Numbered from the stretch's first letter, positions 41,531 through 53,308 are shown. The stretch is DNA of 64,000 bases from Mauremys mutica (GCF_020497125.1 NC_059075.1:27130003-27194002), one strand, 5' to 3'. Translations and numbers: made by a program. Notes: generated from the letters alone by a model not told the origin.

Positions 41531-42869
41531 CAGTTTTTTAATCCTACTGTATAAATTTAATATAGAAAATGACCTCTTTTTTTAAAAAAAAGTAACTATA
41601 AGAAAATGTAAAAGCAATTAGCCTTTCACCTGACTTAAGTTGGTTTTGTTGTTGTTTTTTAAATCTAATGCTGCATATCTGTGTTAAACGAGTATTAATG
41701 TTGCAAAGTCAAGCAAAAATTAGAAAATGTCAGAATTAAGGTTGCCTGTGCCTCTTAATTCAGCCCTCTTCTACATACGCATTATGAACCAGCCTTACCT
41801 TACCATATACTGTTTTTCCCATAGAACTCCTGCTTCATTTGGTGAATGGGAAGTTACTCAGTACTACTTTTATCCTCCACATTCAATGTCTGGCCCCAGG
41901 TTTTTGTTATTACACACCATTCAAATCCTGCACGGAATGAATACAAAATTATTAATTTTCTGATGGCTGTATTAATAGTGCTCTCACCATAACATCTAAG
42001 TGCTTCACAAACATTAATCTTCTCCACACCACTGTGAGTAGGAGGTATTATTATCCTCACTGTGGTATTATTATCCTCACTGTGTAGCTAGTGAACTGAG
42101 GCGCAGAGTACTTTGCATTTTATAGCACTTCATATGTTCAAAGCACAGCTCACTTGCAGTCCTGAGTGCTCACCACTTCTGCAAATCTGGCCCAGCTGTC
42201 TCATGCAGTTAGTGGCCACCTCTGAAAAGCTTTATTCAAGTGACTCGCCCAGCTTCACACAGGAACTCTTTGGCAGAATCCAATTCTGCAAGCTAGCATT
42301 CAACTTTCTTATCCAGGAGACCACCTTTTCTCTTCCTGCAATCTCCTATCTTTCACTACACACCTTCCAACTAGTGCAACAAATGAGGTGGGGTCCTGCA
42401 GACAACAGCCTCCTTCACTACAAACCCTGATTTATCCCCAGACCAGATGCATTCAGCAAGGGTCCTATGGAAAAATAGTATGAGATCATGTCATTAAAGA
42501 CTGTATCAAAATGCAAATACACAAAGGGGCTGAATTAAGGTTTCACAGGTAATTAAACAGATGTAAGACTTTTTTTGTAATGTGAGCAAAACATATTCCC
42601 CCCCCCATATTTTCACTCTCAGAAATAGCTGAGCTGTTTTTCTGAAACTTTTTTTTTTTAAATCTACCTGTGGCAGACACCCAGCATGACAAATGTCAGC
42701 TCAAATGGTTAGTTTGGCAAAGGCAGAGGTGACTGAAGACAGGGTCTTGCACTTGGAAAGTGGTAAGTAACTTTAATTGTATGCTTTGCTATTAACTCTG
42801 TCTATAGCACACAGAGAATAGTGGTATTATCTTATTTGTAAATGCTATGGATTGAACTCTGTTTGCCAG
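41531..42869. other. Intergenic sequence with a MIR-like fragment
   Basis: The 41966-42110 stretch (AAGTGCTTCACAAACATTAA, then GGTATTATTATCCTCACTGTG) resembles the conserved core of MIR/CORE SINEs and contains a 20-bp direct duplication at about 42047-42086. The rest shows nothing recognised. Confidence 0.4.
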
Positions 42870-43024
42870 GGAGAGAGCTCCAGGTGTCAGGCTTCCCAAA
42901 GACCTGATCCTTGTGGGACTTGGAGGAAGTCAGGATGCTATCCCCCAACCTCCATTGCAAGTTGAGCCAAGTGACAAGTTCAAGCTATACAGAGAAGAAG
43001 ATGGCTCCAAATCAGGAAATCTAG
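42870..43024 (+). other. Candidate unassigned exon
   Basis: GTTTGCCAG|GG acceptor and CTAG|GTAGAT donor enclose a 155-bp stretch open in one frame (RAPGVRLPKDLILVGLGG, then QVEPSDKFKLYREEDGSKSG). I do not recognise the protein. The phase (1 in, 1 out) is compatible with a second candidate exon at 45990. It could be chance. Confidence 0.25.
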
Positions 43025-44202
43025 GTAGATGTTATTCTAAAATAGTGACATGGAGTTGACGGTGCCTTTTAATGAAAGGTTTTGTGCAATGAAATAAAGA
43101 GAAGTGAGTTTAAACATGTATTTACATTTATATGACTTGGAAGTGACCCCCATTTCAGACCACATCATAGACTTGTTGATTGGGTGATTTCAGTGCATTT
43201 GATGCACCTATCAAACGCCAACATATTGAGAAAAATCACTCTTTAAACACGTTGCATCAAAATATGACTGTCAGTAATGTCCAGCTGCCCAAGGCGCAAA
43301 ATCTGAGGCTCAGAGAAAGGAGTGTCTAGCCAGGATCTAGCAGAGCAGCCCATGGTGGACTGCAAATATCCACCCAGATTCTCGCAAAGGAGCATTCAGG
43401 GGGCTGCAGATGCCCATCCTGGTTCTCATGAAGCAGCCCTCAATGGGCTGCAGATTATCTTGGCGTTTTTGTTGGGAAACCTTGAATGGCCTTGCTTCCT
43501 TTTCTTTTTCCTGTTTATACATCTCAGTGAGCAGTTCATGGTGTGGCACTTATCCCTGCCTCTCATGATTAGTGTAGAATCCCATTCACCGGGGGCCTTC
43601 TTGAGCCATTCCTGGAGCACTCCACCTACCTGATGGTGACCTACCCCTCTGGCATCGTTGCGGTTTCTCCCAAGGTGCTGATCCATAGGGGAGGTGCCTT
43701 TGCCCAGGGTTGGGTCCACTTTGGGGATTGGCGCTTTATAATGTAAATAGTAATAATCATAAAATAACTCAGCCTTCCACTGATACGAAGGGTTTTGAGC
43801 TGCTCTCTTTTGTTAAGCACAGCACCGAGAACATTGCTTTGCCACCATTAGTTGAAAATAGGGGGAAAAACCAGAATAAAATTAACTAAAGTGGTAAGAA
43901 ATGGGGTGCCAGCAGTAGACCATAACATTAAGATGCATAACAATTAAGCATATACTAAAGAAATAAGGTGATGGTTTATAGTTTAAACGTTTGGTAATTT
44001 AAGTGTGCGTGCAACGTTGGCACACACCCAAGGACTGATACGGCAGTTTTAAGCGGTTCAGCCTATGGCCAGTACGTTGGGAGTGTTGCCAAGTCTCATG
44101 AGAAAAAAAAAAAGTGGCACTGTCTTTCAAAAGAAGCCCAACCCGTTTCAGAGGGAGGCTAGTGGGGGTGTTTATACTAATTCCACTTTTTTAGTAGGTC
44201 TA
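43025..44202. other. Intergenic sequence, nothing recognised
   Basis: No known element except a possible hAT-like end near 44090 (AGTGTTGCCAAGTCTCATGA). Confidence 0.35.
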
Positions 44203-45712
44203 GTTCTTCTTTGAATGCTTGTTCATGTTGATTCCAATCAGGTGTGTGCACACGCATGTGCACAGTAGCTTGAAGATTTTTCCCATAGCAGCATCTGTCA
44301 GGTCAGTCCGGGCACCCCCAGGAGTCGCACCTTCATGGCGCTCAATATAGAGCCCTACCAACCCACCACACCCTCTGTTCCTTCTTATCGCCAGTGACGG
44401 TAGGCTGGAACTTTAGCAAGCGCGTTCAACTCCAGTTGTTTGTACATAGTTAGTTTATCTTAGTAGTTAGTAATTAGAGTTGTTGAGGGTCTCTACCCTC
44501 CTTCTGACTCCCTGGAGCCATGGTATACCATGGTCTCTAGGGTTTAAAAACTGTGTGGTCTGTGTGAAGCACATGCCAAAGAGCGATCCACACTCCTTGT
44601 GTTTATGATGCCTCGGGGAGGGTCATCAAAAGGCTCGCTGTGAGATCTGCTGTGAGTTCTGCCCTAGAACTCTTAAAGAAAGGGAGCAGCAGCTTAAAGT
44701 GATCCTCATGGAGGTAGCTCTACGCCCCCATTCGGACCTGGGCTCAGGGGACCCAGCTCCTAGCACTTCCTCGTCAATGCGGAGTGCCCCGGCACCATCA
44801 TCAAGCTAAGTGCTGAGAAAGGACTCATCCTAGGATGCTCAGTACTGGCACGGCACCTCCCAAGGCCCACCGGAGAGCAGGCAGCGGTCTCACTCACCAG
44901 TGCCTCAGAAGAAAAAGAAGCCGGACAGTTGGTGATCTCCAGCTAAATCTAGAGACATGAGACCCCAGGCAGGCCATAGCTCAAGATCTCGTTAGGACCG
45001 TGGCGACTCCTGCCCAGGCAAGGCAGTTGAGTCCGGGGCCCCCATGTTCACTGGTCCCTACAGGCCAGCAGCTGCCGCTTCCTTCGATGCCGGAAGCTTT
45101 CAAAGCTGCTTGGGATCTGCTGCGCCTTACGGCACCGTTCTCACTCCCCATGAGGGAGGAACCTCTGGCGCTGGCAGTCCCACTCCACTCCCAGGTGCAG
45201 TCAAGAGGGAAGCCAGCAAAGATGTCCAGGTATCCTCTCCACATCCTACGGCACCAGCCCACTTGGACAGAGAGCCTAGTCGCTCCCCAAGCTCTCAACA
45301 CTCGATGCCCTGAAGCTCGGCTCCTCCATGTTTTTCAGTCTTGGAGATCTTGGAGTCAGAGTCTGACTCTTACCGCTCTTGGAGGAGTAGGAGCCAATGA
45401 GCGAGGTCAAGGCGAGACACGTGAGAGCTCCAGGCGTGGCCACGTCAGTGGCAGAATCTGTCACAGTGACCATTTTGAAACCCCGGGGCCTTTCACCAGT
45501 GCCAGGGAGAGATCCAAGGGCACCACTCTGCAGAGTCTTCGGTGGCCTCAGCCACATTTGTCCCGCTGTCAACCTCACAGTTCGCCTCGGCGCCTACCCA
45601 CACGCCAACGCCATCAGCTGCAGCACCATTGCCGGTACCAGCCTCAGCACCGGCGACTCTTTTAACCTTGGCACCGACAGCGATCTCAGCGTGGACCTGC
45701 TCCACTTCGCCT
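44203..45712 (+). mobile_element. DIRS-type retrotransposon remnant D (5' part)
   Basis: The left end GTTCTTCTTTGAATGCTTGT is near-identical to that of copy C. The same leader follows (GGCGCTCAATATAGAGCCC against GGCGCTCAATATATGACCC in C), then a Ser/Pro-rich gag-like frame (45000-45665). RT, RNase H and recombinase are absent. The right edge is cut by a hAT fragment near 45712. Confidence 0.7.
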
Positions 45713-45936
45713 CTGCTCTGCCCCCAGCCCAGTTCTGCCCTCATTCCATCTCCACTCCCAGGCCAGCTCCACCACTAGCCCCATCTCTTCCCCCATCCCC
45801 AGTTCTGCCCCCAGCTCTGCCTTCAGCCCAAGCTCCCCTGCTGAAGAATCTTGGCTGTGCTGTAACAGAGGGGGTGGTGTGGACAGATTCCATTAGTGGC
45901 AAGAGGGGTGCGACAGGAAAAGTTTGGGCACCACTG
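45713..45936. mobile_element. hAT-type MITE fragment (right end)
   Basis: C-rich block ending AAGTTTGGGCACCACTG, a hAT-like terminal repeat related to the ends of the 12754-13074 element. The left terminal repeat was not found. Confidence 0.5.
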
Positions 45937-45989
45937 CCTTAGCCTTTGCCTCTGTTGTGAGCAAATCACTAAGACTATTTTTTTTAAAG

Positions 45990-46034
45990 GATTCCCATCA
46001 TTTTATATGATACTTCTGCATCTGGTGGAGAATG
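45990..46034 (+). other. Candidate unassigned small exon
   Basis: T-rich tract with AAAG acceptor, then 45 bp open in the phase of the 42870 candidate (GFPSFYMILLHLVEN), then the consensus donor GTGAGT at 46035. No known protein recognised. Confidence 0.2.
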
Positions 46035-46040
46035 GTGAGT

Positions 46041-46671
46041 ATAGAAGCCTTCCAAAAAACCTCTAGCTGCTCCTGAGCTTATAAATATGTCATGAACAAT
46101 GATAGTACCTTAAGGGGCCTAGTAGTATTGGCAAGATTTTCAAAGCTATGTAGGCGTCTGGGGGGGTGCCTTAGGGGGATTTTGAAAATCCCATTAGACA
46201 CCTATCCACATCTTTAGTTACTTAAATACTTTTGAAAATCTGGCCCTAAGTCACTTAAGAGCCCCACTAAGTGTCAATGAGACTTAGACTCCTAAGTCAT
46301 AGGGGCTGTTTTGAAAAAATTTACCCATCCTGACTGCCTTGACAAGTGTACAGTCTATGAAGATTTCATCAGGAATATTTCATCAAGCAATAAGTGTATG
46401 TACACTCACACATGCAGACTGCATAGCAAATAAAAATTAGCCAAACTACTGTATCCCAGTGAGTGTCAGAGTGTTGGATATACCCCCTGTAAAAGACTTC
46501 TGATATTGGTTTCTTCCTAAGTCATGAACGAGCGAGCAGATTGTTGCAGAAAAGAAATAAAAATTCACACTCCATTTTCCAAAGGCTGATTATGTTTGTA
46601 TTATGTGGAAGTGTACAGTAGCCCAGAGGTTAGTGAGCAGGGTGCACACTGATGGTAAGAAGCAAGTTGTG
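46041..46671. other. Intergenic sequence, nothing firm
   Basis: A short dispersed repeat may lie near 46136-46265 (GATTTTCAAAGCTATGTAGG, then TTTGAAAATCTGGCCCTAAG). Otherwise nothing. Confidence 0.35.
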
Positions 46672-47435
46672 AAGAGTATCAGAGGGGTAGCCATGTGAGT
46701 CTGGATCTGTAAAAAGCAACAAAGAGTCCTGTGGCACCTTATAGACTAACAGACGTATTGGAGCACAAGCTTTCGTGGGTGAATGCCCACTTCATCAGAC
46801 ACATGTAATGGAAATTTCCAGAGGCAGATATAAATATGCAGGCCAGAATCAGTCTGGAGATAACGAGGTTAGTTCAATCAGGGAGGATGAGGCCCTCTTC
46901 TAGCAGTTGAAGTGTGAACACCAAGGGAGGAGAAACTGCTTTTGTAATTGGCTAGCCATTCACAGTCAAATGAACTGAAGCTCAGCAGTTTCTCTTTGAA
47001 GTCTGGTCCTGAAATTTTTTTGCTGTAGGATAGCTACCTTAAAATCTGCTATTGTGTGGCCAGGAAGGTTGAAGTGTTCTCCTACAGGTTTTTGTATATT
47101 GCCATTCCTAATGTCCAACTTGTGTCCATTTATCCTTTTACGTAGGGACTGTCCAGTTTGGCCGATGTACATAGCAGAGGGGCATTGCTGGCACATGATG
47201 ACATATATAACATTGGTGGATGTGCAGGTGAATGAACTGGTGATGTAGCTGATCTGGTTAGGTCCTGTGATGGTGTTGCTGGTGTAGATATGTGGACAGA
47301 GTTGGCACCAAGGTTTGTTGCATGGATTGGTTGCTGAGTTAGAGTTGCTATGGTGTAGTGTGTGGTTGCTGGTGAGAATATGCTTAAGGTTGGCGGGTTG
47401 TCTACTTTAATTAAGAGTGAAAAAAGATTGGACAA
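46672..47435 (-). mobile_element. Penelope-like element with GIY-YIG endonuclease frame
   Basis: The minus-strand frame 46966-47196 encodes CQQCPSAMYIGQTGQSLRKR, then INGHKLDIRN and KPVGEHFNLPGH, the GIY-YIG type endonuclease of Penelope-like elements (Y-I-G-Q-T-G core, conserved R and H). The 3' tail (plus strand 46680-46830) is the complement of the turtle repeat reading CACGAAAGCTTGTGCTCC. Upstream frame 47130-47435 is a broken part of the same protein. 5'-truncated. Confidence 0.8.
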
Positions 47436-47544
47436 GGTGATGAAGAGATGCTTTATTTTAACTCTGATTTTGACAAACTACAGAAGGCATGGTGAAGAAA
47501 GTGTGTGTGAAGCTTATTCTGTACCTAGATCCATTCTTATAACA

Positions 47545-47760
47545 ATAACACCTAGCTCTCATATAGCACTTTTCACCTGTAGATCTCAAAGCACTTCACA
47601 AATGAGATAAATATCATTGTCCCCATTTTACAGATGGGGAAAAATGAAGGTAAGTGACTTGTCCAACCAGCAGGCCAGTTGCAGAGCTGGGAATAGAAGC
47701 CAGTTCTCTTTCCAAGCTAGTGCTCTATCCACTGCATCATACTGACTCCAGTGCTTTAAG
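47545..47760 (-). mobile_element. MIR-like SINE
   Basis: TCATATAGCACTTTTCACC, CTCAAAGCACTTCACAAATG, then CCCCATTTTACAGATGGGG and a gap-tolerant match to the CORE-SINE structure. Orientation and edges are uncertain. Confidence 0.5.
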
Positions 47761-48289
47761 GCCCTTGAGCAGCAGAAACTTGGTATGTTCTGAACATGCT
47801 GTGCCAAAGAGGAGACTGAACATTTGGAGGGAAAACAGTGACCCACAGAGAAATGGTGTGTGTCAAGGCTGTGTTTATAAAGTGATGGGATGGACAAACA
47901 AGGGGATTGCTACATCTGTGTTCTGGCATGGCCGGTACTTTATGTAATGGACTGGACCCCAGCTGGTAAAAAGTCAGGAAAAGCTGAGCACCAGGTAATC
48001 TGAATGGAAGGGACAGGGGACTGATCAACAATCTATTAGACATGGCAAAGTTGTAAGGAGAAATGTAGTGACTAATTGTACCAGCCTTGTGTTTATACTT
48101 AAATCATTAGCTCCAGGGTGCAAAGAGAAGAGTCTGCAAGGGGTTGCAGATTCAGCAATAAATAAATAAATAAGCCGGGTCACTGAGAAGCACTCTTTAA
48201 GCATGGCCTTACCTGCTGCTGCTGCTCCTGCTCCCAGGTTATGATAGACCCCTCCCCCCACTTTTTTCAGACCACTTTTTTCAAGCTCT

Positions 48290-48400
48290 TTGGGGCAGCG
48301 ATCATCTTTGTGTTCTGTTTGTACAGCACCTAGCACAGTGGGGTCCTGGTCCATTATTAGGGCTCCTAGGTGCTACCAGAATACACAATAAATAATAATA
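48290..48400 (+). repeat. L2/MIR-like 3'-end repeat
   Basis: GCTCTTTGGGGCAGCGATCA, then GTACAGCACCTAGCACAGTG, then an AATAAATAATAAT tail. Same family as 533-645. Confidence 0.6.
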
Positions 48401-48927
48401 ATAGTACAGGGCCATGCCTGAGGATGGCGGTCCATGAGTAATAAATACTATTTAAAGAGAATTCATGCATATTCAAAAGCCCTGTTGCTTTTATACATAC
48501 TTCCTGCTTTATTAGGAAATGTAGCTCCTAGTGTCATGTACCTTTTTGGTAATGTTTAACTCTTCTATACATGGGCCAGGATTTCCTGGAACTACTGAAC
48601 AATACAAAATGCTTCAGCACTAACATGGCACGTCCCTATCTACCCAGTGCCAATGGCATAATTTCGAGGACTAAAATAATCAGTTCATCTCATGACCTCA
48701 AATCATTTTTTAGCTCAAGGCCTCCAATAGGTGCTATTAGCTCAATTTCTGCTGGGCTTTTCACTGTTCTTTAATACTTTGTAAGTGATGCTGAACCTTT
48801 TCTCATTTGCTATTCGCTACTGCTGTCTCCGAGTGCTAATACTACAGCCTCCTTAGGATCAAGAAGTCAATGGGCCAAATGCATCTGGTGTAAAGAGATG
48901 TGCAACTACATTGACTTCATTACTTAG

Positions 48928-49050
48928 ATTGTACGGTCTTTGGCACAAGACCTGTCTTTTTGTTCTACGCCTGTACAGCATCTTGCACAATGGGGTCCTG
49001 GTCCATGCCACTTAGGCCCCTTGGCAATACCATCAATAATAAATCGAGCT
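48928..49050 (+). repeat. L2/MIR-like 3'-end repeat
   Basis: GTCTTTGGCACAAGACCTG, then GTACAGCATCTTGCACAATG and a CAATAATAAAT tail. Third copy of the family in the window. Confidence 0.55.
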
Positions 49051-49640
49051 GCACCCTTTTACTCTAGGGCTGAATCTGGCTATCTGTGGCTAACGTCATC
49101 CCGGAGCATTGCTTTATTTTGTTACTGTTCTTGCCTCAGACCTGTAATTTAGTACCAGGTAGATCCTTTTCTCAATACCAGAGGTGATGCGCCTCTGAGG
49201 ACATTCTGTGTTCATGCAATGCTCTTTGACAATTCTTTCAAAAAAATGTCCCCAAAGTTTGAGGAACTCTGCGGATATGGAAATATAAACTGGGCCCTGT
49301 CTCTTTGGACTATCCCTCAGCACACTACAGAAGTGACAGGAGGCAATTACAGAGGAGCACGTCCCCCTACATTAACCATTACTGCCTTTACATCATCCCC
49401 TAAAGCCTCTTGTACCATTTAATGTGAAGATCCATACTGACATAAAAAGAGAAGGTTTTCAAATGCTGTTTTCATCATAACCCTTTCTCTCACTGTCCTC
49501 TGCCAGGATTTTTATTGATGCTTCCTTCTATGAAGTGTGAAGTCCTAAGAATAGCTGTTAAAACATATTTAGGTAGTTACCAAAATGGCCAGTAAGTCTG
49601 ATGAATACAGATGAACAGTCTTTTTGTTTTCTCCCCCCAA

Positions 49641-50326
49641 AGAATCTGGGGGTTATAATGGATCACAGATTGAATATGAGTCAAGAATGTGATGCAGCTA
49701 TGAAAAAGGCTAACATCTTTCCTGGGTGTATTAGGAGTGTTGTATGTAAGAAACAGGAGGTAATTGTCTGACTCTACTCAGCACTGGTGTGGCCTCAGCT
49801 GGAGTACTGTGTCTAGTTCTAGATGCCACACTTTAGGAAAGATGTGGACAAATTAGAGAGAGTCCAGAGGAGACCCCCCCAAAAGATAAAAGTTTAGAAA
49901 ACCTGATTTATGGGGAAAAGTTAAAATAACTGAGCAGGTTTAGTCTTGAGAAAAGGAGACTGGGAGGACATAACAGTCTTCAAATACATTGAGGGCTGCT
50001 ATAAAGAGGACTGATCAACTGTTCTCAATGTCCACTGATGGTAGGATAAGAAGTAATGGGTTTATTCTGCAGCAAGGGGGATTTAGGTTAGATATTAGGA
50101 AAAACTTTCTAATTATAAGGGTAGTTAAGCACTGGAGAGACTTCCAAGGGATGGTGGGGAACCCCATTATTGGAAGTTTTTAAAAACAGGTTGGACAAAC
50201 ACCTGTCAGGGATAGTCTAGGTTTACTTGGTCTTTCCACATCTTAGGGGACTGGACTTGATGACTTCTCGAGATTCCTTCCAGCCCTACATTTCTATGAT
50301 TCTATGATCATTTCTATGATTCTATC
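49641..50326 (+). mobile_element. CR1 LINE 3' part (sense)
   Basis: Broken frames give [34 protein letters not shown] and VVKHWRDF, then the 3' tail TTCTATGATTCTATGATC, the terminal octamer repeat of CR1. Several stops and frameshifts. Confidence 0.82.
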
Positions 50327-50555
50327 CCACTGGCCACGGTTCGCTGCTCAAGGCCAATGGGAGCTTCTGGAAGTGGCGGCCAGTACCTCTCTTGACCCGC
50401 ACCGCTTCCAGCAGCTCAGATTGGCCTGGAGCAGCAAACCACGGCCAGTGGAAGCCGCGATCAGCTAGACCTGCGGACAGGGCAGGTAAACAAACTGGCC
50501 CAGCCTGCCAGGGGCTTTCCGTACACAAGCAGCATTCCAAGTTTGGGAAACACTA
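50327..50555. mobile_element. hAT-type MITE fragment
   Basis: GC-rich block (CCACTGGCCACGGTTCGCTG, then CAGGGGCTTTCCGTACAC) with a right end CCAAGTTTGGGAAACACT like other hAT ends. Left end not defined. Confidence 0.5.
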
Positions 50556-50570
50556 ATCTAGAGGCACTAT

Positions 50571-52281
50571 TGACATGATCTTCACTGCTCACCATCTGCA
50601 GGAAAAATGTAGTCAACAACACAGACCACTATACCTGGCATTCATTGATCTGACAAAAGACTTTGACTCCATTAACAGGGAAGTGTTGTGGAGAATCCTT
50701 CTGAAGTATGAATGTCCACTGAAATTTGTTACCATTCTTTGTCTTCTTCATGATGATATGCAAGTGGTAATCCTCTGTAATAGATCTACTGCGGCTCCTT
50801 TTAAGGTTAAGACAGGTGTCAAGGAGGGCTGTGTCATTGTTGCACGCTCATCTTTGTCTCCCTTGCTGTGATGCTCTATTTGATCACTAAGGGACAGTCT
50901 ACACTACGGAGGGGGGGGATGTCGATCTAAGTTACGCAACCTCAGCTACGTGAATAACATAGTTGAAGTCGACGTACTTAGATCTATTTACCGCGGTGTC
51001 TTCACTGCGGCATGTTGATGGGAGATGCTCTCCCGTCGATTCCCCTTACGCTTCTCATTGAGATGGAGTACCAGAGTTGACGCTAGAGCGATTGGCGGTC
51101 GATTTATTATGTCTATACTAAACATGATAAATCTACCCCTGCTGGATTGATCGTTGTCTGTCGATCTGGCTTGTAGTGTAGACAAGCCCTAAGATCCTGA
51201 TAGGAGTTCAGCTAATCTACTGAATGCATGTCAAGCTGTTCAACCTTGGCTGCTTCTAATCCAGAATCAAAGTATCGCCAACTTCAGTCATTGAGCTCCA
51301 GTATGCTGATGACGCTGTAGCATGTGCTCACTCAGAAACAGATCTTCAGGCAATCATCAACATCTTTGCTGAAGCAGACCAGAAAACAGAACTGACACTT
51401 AACATCCAGAAGGCAAAGGTCCTGGTGCACAATTCTCAGCACCAGCAATACAGATCCATGATAACCCACTAGAAAATGTTGCTCACTTCCCATATGTTGG
51501 AAGCCACCTCTCACAAACAGTTGATATTGATGGAAAAAATCCAGTACCAGCTCAAATGTACAAGCGGAGCTTTTGGTCTTCTGAGAAAGAGGGTGTTTGA
51601 AGATAGTAACATCAGGATCAAAACCAAACTCATGGTCTATAAAGCTGTTGTGATCCCCACCCTACTGTATGGGGCTGAAAGGTGGACAACATATAGGAGA
51701 AAGCTTAAGGTGCAGGAGAAGTATCATCAGTGTAGTACACGTAAGATTCTTTTAAACAAATGGGATGATGGATGCACTAACATCAGCATCCTCTCACAAG
51801 CCAATATTATGAGCATCGAGGCAATGATTATTTTTCGTCAACTTTGCTGGGCAGGCCATGCTGTCCAGATGATTCCAGACTGCCAAAACAAGTCTTCTAC
51901 TCCCAACTCAGCCAAGGCAAATGCGCCAGAGGAGAGCAGAAAACACTACAGAGATGTCCTCAAGGCTAATATGAGGAAATGCAACATTGAAATCAACATG
52001 AGACTGTATAACCCAGGACCGACAACAATGGAGGCTGAGGCAGAGAACTCAGCACTTTGAGAATCAGATGCAATTACATGTAATGGAAAAACAGAAGCTA
52101 TGGCCTGAACCAATACCCCAGGGTCACCTGCTCTGCTTGGAAACACACCTCTGCAATGTGGTAGAGTCTGTAGCTCCAGAATAGGCCTTATCATCCATCA
52201 GCAGCCCCACAGATACTTTGAAATGGGCAATCCATGAAAGAAAATCATCCTTGACTTCAAGGGATTTCCGATGATGATGAA
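50571..52281 (+). mobile_element. Non-LTR LINE with recognisable reverse transcriptase, split by a MITE
   Basis: The RT palm is visible: RPLYLAFIDLTKDFDSINRE, then FKVKTGVKEGC, then LQYADDAVACAHSETDLQ after the MITE. Beyond it come TLLYGAERWTTYRRKLKVQE and LCWAGHAVQM, the conserved C-terminal part. The 3' end (GGGATTTCCGATGATGATGA) is a GAT repeat. Stops and frameshifts make it a pseudogene. The clade (RTE-like or other) cannot be fixed by eye. Confidence 0.75.
50891..51189. mobile_element. Harbinger-like MITE inserted in the LINE
   Basis: 299 bp. GGGACAGTCTACACTAC at the left is inverted at the right as GTAGTGTAGACAAGCCC. TAA flanks both sides (50888-50890, 51190-51192), the PIF/Harbinger type duplication. 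Removing the element brings the two RT halves together. Confidence 0.8.
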
Positions 52282-53308
52282 TACACTGAACTGCTTTTCT
52301 GAATAGGGAAGGATTCCCTAATCGAGGCCTTAACGAACTGCAGCTAATGCATGGAATTCACTGCAGTGTTGATGTTTCAACTTAATAAGGTATTCTAGGA
52401 CATGGGCTGCTTTAAGCAATGAGATTAATCTTCTCAGCTTTTTTTCATGTAAAGAGAATGTTACCATATCTATCAATTGATTTAATAGATGACTAATTGC
52501 ACAATGCCTGGTGTAAACTCAGCAATGTTTGTATTGACAGCATAAGTATAAGAGAGGAAAACCTAATAAAGTGATCTTAGAAGGATATTATGGTGGCTTA
52601 GGCATTAAGATGTACTATTAAAAAGAAGAGAAGTAATTCAAGTTTTCCAGTAGAGGGCGATCAGTTACTGTTTCTTGGTCAAATAGTTGCACCATTCTGA
52701 AAGACCTTATATGCTTCTGTACAACTTCCTTATATCAAACAAAATGCATCCAGACTTCAGTATTTTCCATCCCAAACATTCAAAACTCACAAATCAGGGC
52801 CCCCAAATCATGAGATGAACTTAAACATTGTGTGTTTTTATTTTTAAATAACAGTTGCGTTTTCTTTTACTCCCTTCTGATTTCTGAGCCTTCAGGCTGC
52901 GCTCATCTCACATTCTCAAGTTTCTCTTCACAACCATGAGATTTAGAAAAATCTTTGTCTGAATGAAAGCTGGTTCTCATGCAACCTCCTGATTCCAGCA
53001 GTCCAGGCTTTAAGAACCAAATAGCATGAGCCTTGAAGAACTGGCAACACTGAGACTGTGTTTTGTTTAAAATCATGGAAACTCTGAATCCATCATTAGA
53101 TGTGTCTAGTTATAGCTACTGCTTGTCTAACTGGCATCCTGAGTCCCATGTCACCCCAGATTCAGAGGCCCATCAGGGAGTGGGCCATCCCCTAGCAAAA
53201 GTTAGAGCAGCCTCAAGTCTGCTATAATTTACTCGCAGTTTCCCAAGGGGATACTCCACCAGTGAGGGATTACATGGGCATAGCCATGCCCCAGACACTT
53301 CCTGTTTC
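52282..53308. other. Intergenic sequence with a possible hAT end
   Basis: GAACTGGCAACACTG at about 53040-53054 matches the right end of a hAT-like family (see also 44090). The body may extend back to about 52750. No gene recognised. Confidence 0.35.

Noticed and set aside
45000..45942. Overlapping frames of 221 and 181 codons as possible genes
   Set aside because: They sit in DIRS copy D and in a C-rich hAT fragment. The frames are low-complexity (Ser, Pro, Ala) and are not a known host protein.
51476..52060. 194-codon frame as a host gene
   Set aside because: The content (LLYGAERWTTYRRKLK, CWAGHAVQM) is the C-terminal part of a non-LTR reverse transcriptase.
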